DNA of 48,485 nucleotides from IMG/VR virus record IMGVR_UViG_3300028045_002377, positions 1-48,485 of that record. The stretch is one strand, 5' to 3'. Positions 14,137 to 22,108 of this stretch are shown here, one piece after another (within the stretch, counting starts at the first letter, position 1; every line of letters starts with the position of its first letter). Both the position numbers and the translations under genes were made by a program. The notes beneath the pieces are model-generated. The model did not search any database, was not told where the DNA came from, and saw nothing but the letters and a program-made list of their open reading frames with translations. Source of the DNA: a virus.

Positions 14137-14972
14137 GTTTCGTATTTGTAGCAGACTTTTTTGCAGATGAAATATTGGGGGGAGGCGAGCTAAATAACGA
14201 AGAATTAGTTTCCCTTATTTCCGTAAAATCCTCTATCACCAAAATAAAGAGCGCTGCAATCACTTTGGACTTCTTGCGAGAAAACGGAGAAAAATATTTC
14301 ATCATATCCAATTTTGTTGGCCTAAAAGAGGAATGTAAGGCACGACTATCAGAAATGAAATATGTGATTTACGAACACGATCATAAGTATGTGAGGTCAA
14401 GAAATCCTGCAATGTATGAAGATTATTTGGCTCCGAAATCGGAAATCATAAATTACGAATTTTATAAGAATGCCTCCGCTGTATTCTGCCAATCAGCTTT
14501 TCATGCTGAAATAGCCAGGAAAAATCTAGATTTAGATAATATAGTAAATCTAGGTGGAAATCTGTGGTCCGAAGAGTCACTGAATAAAATGTTGGAATAT
14601 TCGAAAAAAACAAAAGAAAATAAATGCTCAATCATGGCATCGAATATAGAGCATAAGAATACCCGTGAAGCAGTTCAATATTGCGAATACAAACAAATTC
14701 CCTATGAGCTTATTAATAGTTCCTCATATTATGATTTCTTGGATAAATTAAGCAACAATCTTAAATTAATATTTCTACCAAAAACCCCAGAAACACTATC
14801 AAGAATAGTGGTAGAAGCAAGAATGATGAATATGGGAGTAGCAACAAACTCTAGAGTCGGCGCATCAAGCGAGCCCTGGTTCGAAAAGAAGGGTGAAGAA
14901 CTGATCAATATTATGAGATTGAAGCGACAAGAAATCTTAGAAAAAGTATTGGCGGCATTTGAAAATGAGTAA
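14133..14972 (+). CDS. probable GT-B glycosyltransferase-like protein
   Basis: This 279-residue protein overlaps the previous stop by ATGA. The N-terminus (FVFVADFFADEILGGGELNN) contains a glycine-rich loop like that of GT-B enzymes. A YEHDHKYVRSRNP segment follows, and the C-terminal half has PETLSRIVVEARMMNMGV, which resembles the donor-site ExxE helix. It is shorter than usual (typical GT-B proteins have 350-400 residues), so it may be a reduced transferase. The assignment rests on these two weak motifs and the neighbourhood. Confidence 0.65.
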   Translation: MSFVFVADFFADEILGGGELNNEELVSLISVKSSITKIKSAAITLDFLRENGEKYFIISNFVGLKEECKARLSEMKYVIYEHDHKYVRSRNPAMYEDYLAPKSEIINYEFYKNASAVFCQSAFHAEIARKNLDLDNIVNLGGNLWSEESLNKMLEYSKKTKENKCSIMASNIEHKNTREAVQYCEYKQIPYELINSSSYYDFLDKLSNNLKLIFLPKTPETLSRIVVEARMMNMGVATNSRVGASSEPWFEKKGEELINIMRLKRQEILEKVLAAFENE

Positions 14973-16500
14973 CCATTTTAAAATTATTATTCCATTATAT
15001 AACGTGGAAGAGTGGATAAAGATTTGTCTGAGATCTGTAAAGGCTCAGACCTATCAGGATTACCAGTGTATCATAGTTGATGATATTTCTACAGATGGTA
15101 GTGCCGACGTTATAAAGAAAGAAATTGCGTCAGACGACCGCTTTCTGCTCGTTGAAAATAAAGAAAAGAAGTATGCCCTAAGAAATATTTACGAAGCCAT
15201 AGAGCTATCAAATCCGGCCAAAGAAGACATAATTGTCACCTTAGATGGTGATGATTGGCTGGCTAGCCGAGACGTGCTGTCAACATTGAATGAAGTTTAT
15301 TCTAAGAACGATTGTTGGATTACTTATGGCAGCTATGCAGAATATCCTTCCGGAAGAAGAGGCAAATTTTCAAAACAAATCCCACAGCATATCATAAGTG
15401 AATCTTCTTATCGGAGAAATCCGTGGAGCGCCTCACATTTGAGGACTTTCAAATACAAGCTTTGGAGTAAAATAGAAAGAGAAGATCTTTTAGATTCTGA
15501 TGGAAATTTTTATGAAATGGCTTGGGATCTGTCTTTTATGTTTCCTATGTTAGAGATGGCCGGCCCCAGAAGTCTCTATGTGCAAGATATTCTTTACAGT
15601 TATAATCTATCGAACCCGCTAAACGACCACAAAAAAGATCACTCCAAGCAACTTAGACTCGAATCAGAAATAAGAGGAAAAAATAAATATGATAAAATTG
15701 AGATAATATATTGTTATTTAAAGGGCGGTTTAGGAAATATGATGTTTCAAATAGCGGCAGCAATAAACTTGGCTATAGAGAATAACATGACACCTTCTTT
15801 TCCGAATTTATATAAACATTTGGAATATTTAGATGATGATAAAATTTATAATAATAGCCTTAATCATGCTGGTGAATATCTGAAAATTTTTGAGAGTTTG
15901 GACGTCACTCAACCCCTCGGGAAAGAGGCGATCATTAGTTATCCATTTTATTATGAAAAACCCAAGCTACAAAAAGATAGCAGGATTATCGAAGGATTTT
16001 TTCAGAGCGAAAAATATTTCTCCAAACATTCCGAAGAAATAAAAAAAATGCTAAAAATTCCACCTTCCGTTTATCAAGAAATAAGAAAAAAATACTCTAA
16101 TTTACTAGACCATAATACAACATCAATACATGTAAGAAGGGGGGATTATTTAGATTTTCCTGATCATCATACTGTATTGGGTACGGACTATTATGAGAAA
16201 GCTATACAAATTCTCCCAAAATCTGATTTTTATTTGGTATTTAGCGATGATATTCCGTGGTGTAAGGAAAATTTTAAGGGAGAAAAATTTGTTTTTATTG
16301 AAAATGAAAGGGACTATGTTGAGTTATATTTAATGTCCCTTTGTAGCAATAATATTATTGCAAATTCTTCATTTTCTTGGTGGGGAGCCTGGCTTAATCC
16401 CAATAACGATAAGAAGGTGGTGGCCCCAAATAAGTGGTTTGGTTCAAAAATAGGAGAAAAAATCGAGGATATAATACCAAATACATGGATAAAGATATGA
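14965..16500 (+). CDS. GT2 glycosyltransferase fused to GT11 fucosyltransferase
   Basis: The protein has 511 residues from ATG 14965 (an upstream in-frame TTG is less likely). Domain one (about 1-235) is a GT-A family 2 enzyme: IIIPLYNVEEW at the start, VDDISTDGS, and the metal-binding D94-G-D96-D97. Domain two (about 245-511) is a GT11 alpha-1,2-fucosyltransferase: G254-GLGNMMFQ, H389-VRRGD394 and NSSFSWWGAWLN. The join falls exactly where a free GT11 protein would begin, so two genes have fused cleanly. The second half is more A/T-rich than the first. It probably adds one sugar and then caps it with fucose from GDP-fucose. Confidence 0.9.
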   Translation: MSNHFKIIIPLYNVEEWIKICLRSVKAQTYQDYQCIIVDDISTDGSADVIKKEIASDDRFLLVENKEKKYALRNIYEAIELSNPAKEDIIVTLDGDDWLASRDVLSTLNEVYSKNDCWITYGSYAEYPSGRRGKFSKQIPQHIISESSYRRNPWSASHLRTFKYKLWSKIEREDLLDSDGNFYEMAWDLSFMFPMLEMAGPRSLYVQDILYSYNLSNPLNDHKKDHSKQLRLESEIRGKNKYDKIEIIYCYLKGGLGNMMFQIAAAINLAIENNMTPSFPNLYKHLEYLDDDKIYNNSLNHAGEYLKIFESLDVTQPLGKEAIISYPFYYEKPKLQKDSRIIEGFFQSEKYFSKHSEEIKKMLKIPPSVYQEIRKKYSNLLDHNTTSIHVRRGDYLDFPDHHTVLGTDYYEKAIQILPKSDFYLVFSDDIPWCKENFKGEKFVFIENERDYVELYLMSLCSNNIIANSSFSWWGAWLNPNNDKKVVAPNKWFGSKIGEKIEDIIPNTWIKI

Positions 16501-17342
16501 AAAAACAAAAAATAAATCTTATCGGAGGAGGATTTAGACATTCCCTGAGCACTGATCCTTTCTCTTCCCCAAATATGATAGAGTGGGTTTTGGATAAGTC
16601 AGCCGATATTTCCATACATGTTGATGGCGGACTATACTATGAGGTTGATAATAGAAAAGAAAATTACGGATGGCTAGCAGAAAGTTCAGCAATTATACCA
16701 GGAATAATCAGGAATGTTTTTAATAATTTGAGTGTATATAAATCACGATTTAAATACATTTTTACACAAGATAGAAGACTCGTGGAGCTAGATCCGTCTT
16801 TCATAAAATTTTCGTCTCCACATATGGTGCCATGGATTCAAAATTGGAGTATCTATAATAAGACAAAATTGATATCTTTCATAGGGTCAAATAAGACAAT
16901 GTGTCCAGGTCACAAGCTTAGGCAAAAAAAGATTAAAGAATTATATAAAAAAGTGGATCATTTTGGCAGGGGATTCGGAAATAGGGAACTTCCTTGGGAG
17001 ATAGAGGTGAACTCCAGGAAGGAGTCTGGTAAAATTTTGGGATTAAAAGATTATATGTTCTCTATTGCCATGGAGAATGATAATTACGATGAGGTTATAT
17101 CACAAAAGGTTACTGATTGTATAGCTACTGGCACCATCCCTATTTATTGGGGATCGAGAAACATAACAAATTATTTTGACAAGAGGGGGATTGTTTTTTT
17201 AGAAGACTTATGTAACATTGAGCACTTAACAGAAGAGCTATATTTCTCAAAAATGGAATTTGTGGAAAAAAATCTAAGATTATTGGACAACCTATTATTA
17301 TCTGAAGATTGTATTTATTTAAAATATTTGCAGGGAAAATAA
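16497..17342 (+). CDS. GT10-type alpha-1,3/4-fucosyltransferase
   Basis: ATG 16497 overlaps the previous stop (ATGA), giving 281 residues. An in-frame ATG at 16485 is an alternative. Residues about 187-220 (FSIAMENDNYDEV, then QKVTDCIATGTIPIYWG) match the conserved C-terminal donor site of GT10 fucosyltransferases, including the E-N near 193 and the final P-x-Y-x-G. The N-terminal part (SFIGSNKTMCPGHKLRQK) fits the acceptor domain. It is slightly short for the family. It is the second GDP-fucose-using enzyme in the cassette. The region is strikingly A/T-rich. Confidence 0.85.
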   Translation: MKKQKINLIGGGFRHSLSTDPFSSPNMIEWVLDKSADISIHVDGGLYYEVDNRKENYGWLAESSAIIPGIIRNVFNNLSVYKSRFKYIFTQDRRLVELDPSFIKFSSPHMVPWIQNWSIYNKTKLISFIGSNKTMCPGHKLRQKKIKELYKKVDHFGRGFGNRELPWEIEVNSRKESGKILGLKDYMFSIAMENDNYDEVISQKVTDCIATGTIPIYWGSRNITNYFDKRGIVFLEDLCNIEHLTEELYFSKMEFVEKNLRLLDNLLLSEDCIYLKYLQGK

Positions 17343-17786
17343 ATGAAAAAAATATATTCTAGAATAGTGCCAGATATGCTTCTGCATGTGGTTATGAAAT
17401 TAGAAGAAGAAATATCCACCCAAAAAGAATGTAGAATAGACATTATCCCAGAAGATAACTTTATACAATGCTCTCTCTTAAAGATGGAGAACAAGAAGAC
17501 ATTTCCACCCCACAAACACATAAAAAAAGATAGACATTATCCTGAACAAATAGCACAAGAAAGTTGGGTCGTTATTAGAGGTAGGGTGAGGTGTAAATTT
17601 TATGATTTAGATGACTCTATCATCGCCGAGCCAATTTTGAAAGCTGGAGATGCTAGTTTTACTTTGTATGGTGGCCATACTTATGAAATTCTAGAAGACA
17701 ATACGGTAGTTTATGAATATAAAACAGGCCCATATGAGGGGCAAAAATTAGATAAAGAATTTCTCACACCAAGAGGCAATGATTAG
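17343..17786 (+). CDS. cupin-fold protein (WbuC-like)
   Basis: This 147-residue protein starts one base after the previous stop. It has a beta-rich middle with FPPHKHIKKDR (metal-binding histidines), an E-S-W-V-V-I-R-G-R-V segment and a second motif GDASFTLYGGHTYEI, which together make the two cupin motifs. Small cupins like this (WbuC type) are common in O-antigen and capsule clusters and may bind or isomerise a nucleotide sugar. Neighbouring fucosyltransferases and methyltransferases support a sugar-modification role, but the reaction cannot be read from sequence. Confidence 0.7.
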   Translation: MKKIYSRIVPDMLLHVVMKLEEEISTQKECRIDIIPEDNFIQCSLLKMENKKTFPPHKHIKKDRHYPEQIAQESWVVIRGRVRCKFYDLDDSIIAEPILKAGDASFTLYGGHTYEILEDNTVVYEYKTGPYEGQKLDKEFLTPRGND

Positions 17787-17789
17787 TTC

Positions 17790-18401
17790 ATGCTGAATAA
17801 AGAAAGTATTAAAAAATGGTTTGCCGATAATGGAGATGCTACTCATAATTTAAATCATAATTTAAATAAAGATTCGATTGTATTGGATATTGGTGGATAT
17901 ACTGGTGTGTGGGCATCTCAAATTTTGGAAAAGTATGATTGTCAAATCTATATTTTAGAACCGGTGCCTGATTTTTATGAAAAACTAAAACAAAGATTCA
18001 TGAAATGTCCAGGGGTTTTGTCCAAGATGGTGGGAGTTTCTCCAGATGTAGATAAGGAACTCACCATTAACCTAGACGGTGATGCGACACTTTGCTTAGA
18101 TGATTCACCTTTTGGCACCACTACAATTCATTTGTCTCCGATTGAAAAAATATTAGAAGATTTCAATATAGAGGAGGTGGATCTAGTGCAAATCAATATA
18201 GAGGGCGCCGAATACGCAGTCTTAAAAGAGTGGCTTAGGAGTGGCACAATAAATAGATTTAAAAAGCTACAGATTCAATTTCATCAAGTGGCAGGAATCG
18301 ATTATCTTTCTGAGAGAAGCTATATTCAGAATAAGTTGGCAGAAATTGGATACATTAAAGTTTTTGATTATCCTTTTGTTTGGGAGTCTTGGGAGAAATG
18401 A
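17790..18401 (+). CDS. FkbM-family methyltransferase
   Basis: This 203-residue protein has a SAM-binding start VLDIGGYTGVWA (about 31-42), an acidic residue after the second strand (ILEP), and the FkbM hallmark INIEGAEYAVL near residue 135. FkbM enzymes O-methylate sugars or polyketides, and in phage and surface-polysaccharide clusters they usually methylate a sugar hydroxyl. It starts three bases after the cupin stop and overlaps the next gene by ATGA. Methyl capping of the glycan is the likely job. Confidence 0.85.
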   Translation: MLNKESIKKWFADNGDATHNLNHNLNKDSIVLDIGGYTGVWASQILEKYDCQIYILEPVPDFYEKLKQRFMKCPGVLSKMVGVSPDVDKELTINLDGDATLCLDDSPFGTTTIHLSPIEKILEDFNIEEVDLVQINIEGAEYAVLKEWLRSGTINRFKKLQIQFHQVAGIDYLSERSYIQNKLAEIGYIKVFDYPFVWESWEK

Positions 18402-18943
18402 AAGAAGTTAAAATAAATATGGGATGTGGGTGGAGAAACTTTGGTAAAGATTGGATTCATATAGACGGATCAGACTATGATCATTTAGATTATAGAGATA
18501 TATGCAAATTAGAATTTGATAATGATGTTGTTGATTTAATTTACGCCTCTCATGTTATTGAGTACTTTGATAGAGAAGAGGTAAATAATCTGCTATCGGA
18601 ATGGAGAAGGGTTTTGAGACCTGGGGGTAAATTAAGAATTGCAGTTCCAAATTTTCAAGAAATAGCCTCTATATATTTAAAGGGGGAGTATAATTTGGAG
18701 AATTTTTTAGGGCCCCTTTATGGAAAGATGAAAATGGAGAATGATTTCATATATCACAAGACTTGTTATGATTTTGAAAATTTGAAAAAAATATTGACAA
18801 ATGCAGGATTTCGTGATATCATAATGTATGATTGGAGAAAGACCGATCACTCTAATTTTGATGACCACTCGCAGGCTTATATTCCCCACATGGATAAGGA
18901 AAACGGAACTTTAATAAGTTTGAATGTAGAGTGTAAAAAATGA
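18398..18943 (+). CDS. class I SAM-dependent methyltransferase
   Basis: The protein has 181 residues from ATG 18398, inside the ATGA overlap. Motifs are INMGCGWRNFGKDWIHIDGS (a glycine-rich SAM loop, then an acidic residue), IYASHVIEYF and WRRVLRPGGKLRIAVPNF (post-motif I and motif II). This type is common in surface-glycan clusters and probably methylates a sugar or lipid-linked intermediate. It differs from the neighbouring FkbM enzyme, so the two likely methylate different positions or substrates. Confidence 0.82.
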   Translation: MKEVKINMGCGWRNFGKDWIHIDGSDYDHLDYRDICKLEFDNDVVDLIYASHVIEYFDREEVNNLLSEWRRVLRPGGKLRIAVPNFQEIASIYLKGEYNLENFLGPLYGKMKMENDFIYHKTCYDFENLKKILTNAGFRDIIMYDWRKTDHSNFDDHSQAYIPHMDKENGTLISLNVECKK

Positions 18944-19686
18944 ATGTTCGCGTCAATTTGCAAAATGTCCAGCCCGGCATAATGGGCAAAATGGTGCTAG
19001 CTATCCAGACAGTCGCCGCCGCTCATCACCGCGGCGAGATCGATATAGATAAAATTACTAACTTGAATTTTTGCTGTGAAAGTCAGACTGATAAAGATTA
19101 TTTTAATTATGTACTTGATCAAAGAGATGTTACAACATTTGATAAAATATATAAATGGCAGGTTTATCCGCAGCTTGCTGACATATCATCCCATAATGAT
19201 TTCCCTCTTTATAAAAAAATAGCTGAAAAAATAAACATTAAAAAGCAAATTTTTGAAAATATTCCCAAAGAAATTGATGAAGACACTGTGGGAGTTCACA
19301 TAAGATTGACTGATATGAACTCTCTTCATTCTAGGGATTATGGATGCAAAACTCTTGATGATTATTTGGAAAAGTTAGATGAAGTTATAGCAAAAAATAA
19401 TATAAAAAAAGTTTTTATAGCCAGCGATAACTTAGAATCTATATCAAAAATAAAGTCAAAATACGACATTATTGTAAATAACATAACAACCAGAAATAAG
19501 TTAGAAGTTGACTCTGGTTATAATAATTTTTTAAGAAAAAATCACAATGATTTTGATCTTTGGCACTCAACTTTTGTAGATTCTATGTCTTTATCGCGAT
19601 GCGGATTTATAATAAAGGGTGTTAGTAGTTTTAGTAATATTTCCATCATTTTTTCCTCTACTATAAAACGAGTATATACTGTATGA
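18940..19686 (+). CDS. GT23/NodZ-like fucosyltransferase
   Basis: This 248-residue protein has V-G-V-H120-I-R122-L-T-D125, the H-x-R-x-x-D of alpha-1,6 and O-fucosyltransferases, then VFIASDN and a C-terminal DSMSLSRCGFIIKGVSSFSN, the donor-binding end of NodZ/GT23-type enzymes. The fold binds GDP-fucose without a metal. It is short for the family and its N-terminal region is less clear, so another GT-B inverting transferase is possible. If right, it is the third GDP-fucose enzyme in 5 kb. Its ATG lies in the previous stop, and its own stop overlaps the next start. Confidence 0.72.
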   Translation: MNVRVNLQNVQPGIMGKMVLAIQTVAAAHHRGEIDIDKITNLNFCCESQTDKDYFNYVLDQRDVTTFDKIYKWQVYPQLADISSHNDFPLYKKIAEKINIKKQIFENIPKEIDEDTVGVHIRLTDMNSLHSRDYGCKTLDDYLEKLDEVIAKNNIKKVFIASDNLESISKIKSKYDIIVNNITTRNKLEVDSGYNNFLRKNHNDFDLWHSTFVDSMSLSRCGFIIKGVSSFSNISIIFSSTIKRVYTV

Positions 19687-20834
19687 TAACTGGTAATGAT
19701 GTTTTTATTGATAAAAACGTCAACATTAAAAGAAAAGAGATGGTTATTTTGGGAGATCATATAGCCATAGATTACGGCTTTCATTGTACTACTGGGTTAT
19801 CTTTGGGTAACTATATTCACATCGGCCCTCACGTATCTTGCATTGGGGGCCCCAATGGAAGGTTTATCGCCAAGGGCTTTAATAATATTATGGCTGGAGC
19901 TAGAATTATTTGTGGTTCTGATAGATTCGATGATAGTGGCCTTTTTGGCGCACTTATACCAAAAGAGCTTCAAGGTAGGCAGGTTATTGAGCCCATCATT
20001 ATGGAAGAGTTCTCAAATGTTGGGACAAATGCAATAATAATGCCGGGCACTAGATTAAGAAAGGGAGTTTTAGTAACTGCGGGAAGCTTGTTGATGGGAG
20101 ACACAGAAGAGTGGGGCGTATATAAGGGAAATCCGGCAAAACTTATAAAAAAAATTGATGGCTCTAAAATCTTAGAAAACGCTGCCAAAATGGGATATGG
20201 GGACTTTCACTTAGACGGTTGTTTTTGTGATCCATCGAAAAAATTTACTTTCATACATATATTTAAAAATGCTTCAATATCAATTAGAGATTCTCTTGAC
20301 ATGAGAAAGAATTACTATAGCTGGGATACCGCAAAGCACTTTAAAGATAGCGAAACAATTTGCGTGATCAGGAACCCTATAGAGAGATTTATATCTGCCT
20401 ATCAGTATTTATTAAGGCTGGATGACGGAGATTTCCCCAATAGACACCCCACAGAAATAACACAAGCATCAGATTTTTACAGAGAAAGAAATAATCCAAT
20501 AGAAAGTTTTCTTTTATTTATAAATTTTATAGAAAATGAAGGATTTTACGATGCCGTCACAGTCCCTCAGACCACCTTTCTTCGTGAAAGAGCTTTACTA
20601 ATTGACGATATTGATAATGTCTTTATTCAAGAAAACCTAACAAATGAGTATGATATTTTTAAAAATAAGTACGACATAAAAGCCCGTTTGCCAAAAAATA
20701 ACGCAGGAAACGGAGAAACAACCAAGCTCTTGATCGATCTTATTAATTCTGATGAGAACTTAAAAGAAAGAATTAGTAAATTGTATAAAAGCGATATGGA
20801 ACTGTATCGGAAACTAACACAGGATAAAAAATGA
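19683..20834 (+). CDS. left-handed beta-helix acyltransferase fused to a sulfotransferase
   Basis: The protein has 383 residues. Residues about 1-165 show hexapeptide repeats (VFIDKNVNIK, VGTNAIIMPGTRLRKGVLVTAG, GNPAKLI), the left-handed beta-helix of sugar O-acetyltransferases. Residues about 185-383 match the carbohydrate sulfotransferase family: FIHIFK195NASIS (PAPS 5'-phosphosulfate site) and CVIR230NPIERF (3'-phosphate site). Together they would acetylate and sulfate a glycan. Sulfotransferases need PAPS, which the host must supply. The fusion is unusual. It overlaps both neighbours and is followed by an SGNH hydrolase. Confidence 0.83.
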   Translation: MITGNDVFIDKNVNIKRKEMVILGDHIAIDYGFHCTTGLSLGNYIHIGPHVSCIGGPNGRFIAKGFNNIMAGARIICGSDRFDDSGLFGALIPKELQGRQVIEPIIMEEFSNVGTNAIIMPGTRLRKGVLVTAGSLLMGDTEEWGVYKGNPAKLIKKIDGSKILENAAKMGYGDFHLDGCFCDPSKKFTFIHIFKNASISIRDSLDMRKNYYSWDTAKHFKDSETICVIRNPIERFISAYQYLLRLDDGDFPNRHPTEITQASDFYRERNNPIESFLLFINFIENEGFYDAVTVPQTTFLRERALLIDDIDNVFIQENLTNEYDIFKNKYDIKARLPKNNAGNGETTKLLIDLINSDENLKERISKLYKSDMELYRKLTQDKK

Positions 20835-21460
20835 TATTACATACCTTTGGAGATAGCCATGCCTCACATATTCATGGAGGGTGGAATAACGAAAAAATGA
20901 ATTTGCCAGTGCAAATTATTTCAAATCATCTTGGTCCCAAGCTAATGCACAGCTTTGGGAGAGATAAAAATTATTTATTTTCCCACAACACTGTTTCAGA
21001 AGGTGATATTGTAGTATTTTGCTTTGGTGAGATTGATTGTCGCTGTCACGTAGGGAAATATTCTCCGAACTGGAAACCAGTCATTGATACATTGGTGGAA
21101 AATTATTTTGAAGCCATAAGGATAAATGCCGAGCAGTACAAAGATTTGACCATCACGGTCTACAATGTGGTTCCCCAAATAGAAAGAGAGAGTCCAAAAA
21201 ATGCTTGGATGATCCCTTACCAGGCAAATGCTCCACATGTAGGGGCTGATTCTGAAAGAGCGGAATACACCAGATATATGAATAAAAGATTGGCATCTAA
21301 ATGCGAAGAGAGTGGATATATTTTTATTGATGTATACGATAAATATTGTGACGAAAACGGCTTCCTTCGGGAAGAGTTGAGCGATAAAAATTGTCACATT
21401 TCTGATCCAAAATATGTATCAGAATTTATTATTTCTAATTTGTGGGGAGCGGAGGGATAA
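20831..21460 (+). CDS. SGNH/GDSL-type hydrolase
   Basis: This 209-residue protein begins TFG-D8-S9-H10, the block I nucleophile serine. It has C-F-G66-E-I-D69 in place of block III, and D185-K-N-C-H189 near the end, which supplies the Asp and His, one residue wider than the classic DxxH. Such enzymes remove or add acyl groups on carbohydrates. Next to an acetyltransferase-sulfotransferase fusion it may tune O-acetylation of the glycan. No signal peptide is seen, so it acts in the cytoplasm. The start overlaps the previous stop by ATGA. Confidence 0.78.
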   Translation: MILHTFGDSHASHIHGGWNNEKMNLPVQIISNHLGPKLMHSFGRDKNYLFSHNTVSEGDIVVFCFGEIDCRCHVGKYSPNWKPVIDTLVENYFEAIRINAEQYKDLTITVYNVVPQIERESPKNAWMIPYQANAPHVGADSERAEYTRYMNKRLASKCEESGYIFIDVYDKYCDENGFLREELSDKNCHISDPKYVSEFIISNLWGAEG

Positions 21461-21462
21461 AA

Positions 21463-22062
21463 ATGAGCTTTAAAATGATAACAGAATTTGAAAATAGGCT
21501 AGCTGATTTTTTTGGCTCTCCGCACGCTGTTGCAGTTGATTGTTGTACGCATGGCGTAGAACTGTGTTTAAGACACACAAACGCTCAAAAAATTGTAGTG
21601 CCAAAACGAACCTATCTTTCTATTCCCTTTCTGGCGGAAAAGCTTAATATAGAGCGAGAGTGGAAAGATGAAGATTGGAAAGATTATTATTATTTGACGC
21701 ATAATGTTATAGATGCCGCGGTGTTGTGGAAAAGAGACAGCTATATCCCAGGAACTTTTATGAATATTAGCTTTCAGTTCAAAAAACACTTGACATTGGG
21801 TCGCGGAGGTGTTATACTATGTGATAGTAGTGAGGATGCACAAGAATTGAAAAAACTAACGTATGATGGGCGAACCCCCGATACTCCATGGAGAAATCAA
21901 AATATATCGTCAATAGGATATCACTACTACATGACACCAGAAACAGCAGCTATGGGATTACAAAAATTGCCCACCGCCATTGCTACACCCCCCAAGCAAT
22001 GGCTTGTAGGGGATTGGCCAGATTTAACAGAAATGGACGTTTTTAAAAACCAGAAGGTATAA
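21463..22062 (+). CDS. half-length DegT/DnrJ/EryC1 aminotransferase
   Basis: ATG 21463 has GGAGGG upstream, giving 199 residues, about half the usual 370-400. Recognisable pieces are EFENRLADFFGSPHAVAVDCCTHGVEL (a PLP phosphate-binding region), KRTYLSIPFL, and S103-F-Q-F-K-K108-HLTLGRGG, in which K108 aligns with the PLP lysine. The small C-terminal domain that normally completes the active site is missing. It could be a degenerate gene, or a compact enzyme acting as a dimer on a 4-keto sugar such as that made by Gmd, giving perosamine. The frame is intact. A candidate promoter lies inside it. Confidence 0.72.
   Translation: MSFKMITEFENRLADFFGSPHAVAVDCCTHGVELCLRHTNAQKIVVPKRTYLSIPFLAEKLNIEREWKDEDWKDYYYLTHNVIDAAVLWKRDSYIPGTFMNISFQFKKHLTLGRGGVILCDSSEDAQELKKLTYDGRTPDTPWRNQNISSIGYHYYMTPETAAMGLQKLPTAIATPPKQWLVGDWPDLTEMDVFKNQKV
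21790..21818 (+). promoter_or_regulatory. candidate internal promoter upstream of gmd
   Basis: TTGACA (21790-21795) and TATACT (21813-21818) are 17 bp apart. The match is nearly perfect but lies in a coding region, where chance matches occur. It would start a transcript about 285 nt before the gmd start, allowing separate expression of the sugar-nucleotide enzymes. Confidence 0.4.
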
Positions 22063-22108
22063 ATTCTTACTTTCAAACAAAATAGATAACAACTTAGGAG
22101 AATGAGTA

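Noticed and set aside
18794-18822. TTGACA-17-TATCAT inside a methyltransferase gene
   Set aside because: The match is in A/T-rich coding sequence with a mismatch at a key -10 base, and the surrounding genes overlap with no sign of a transcription break.
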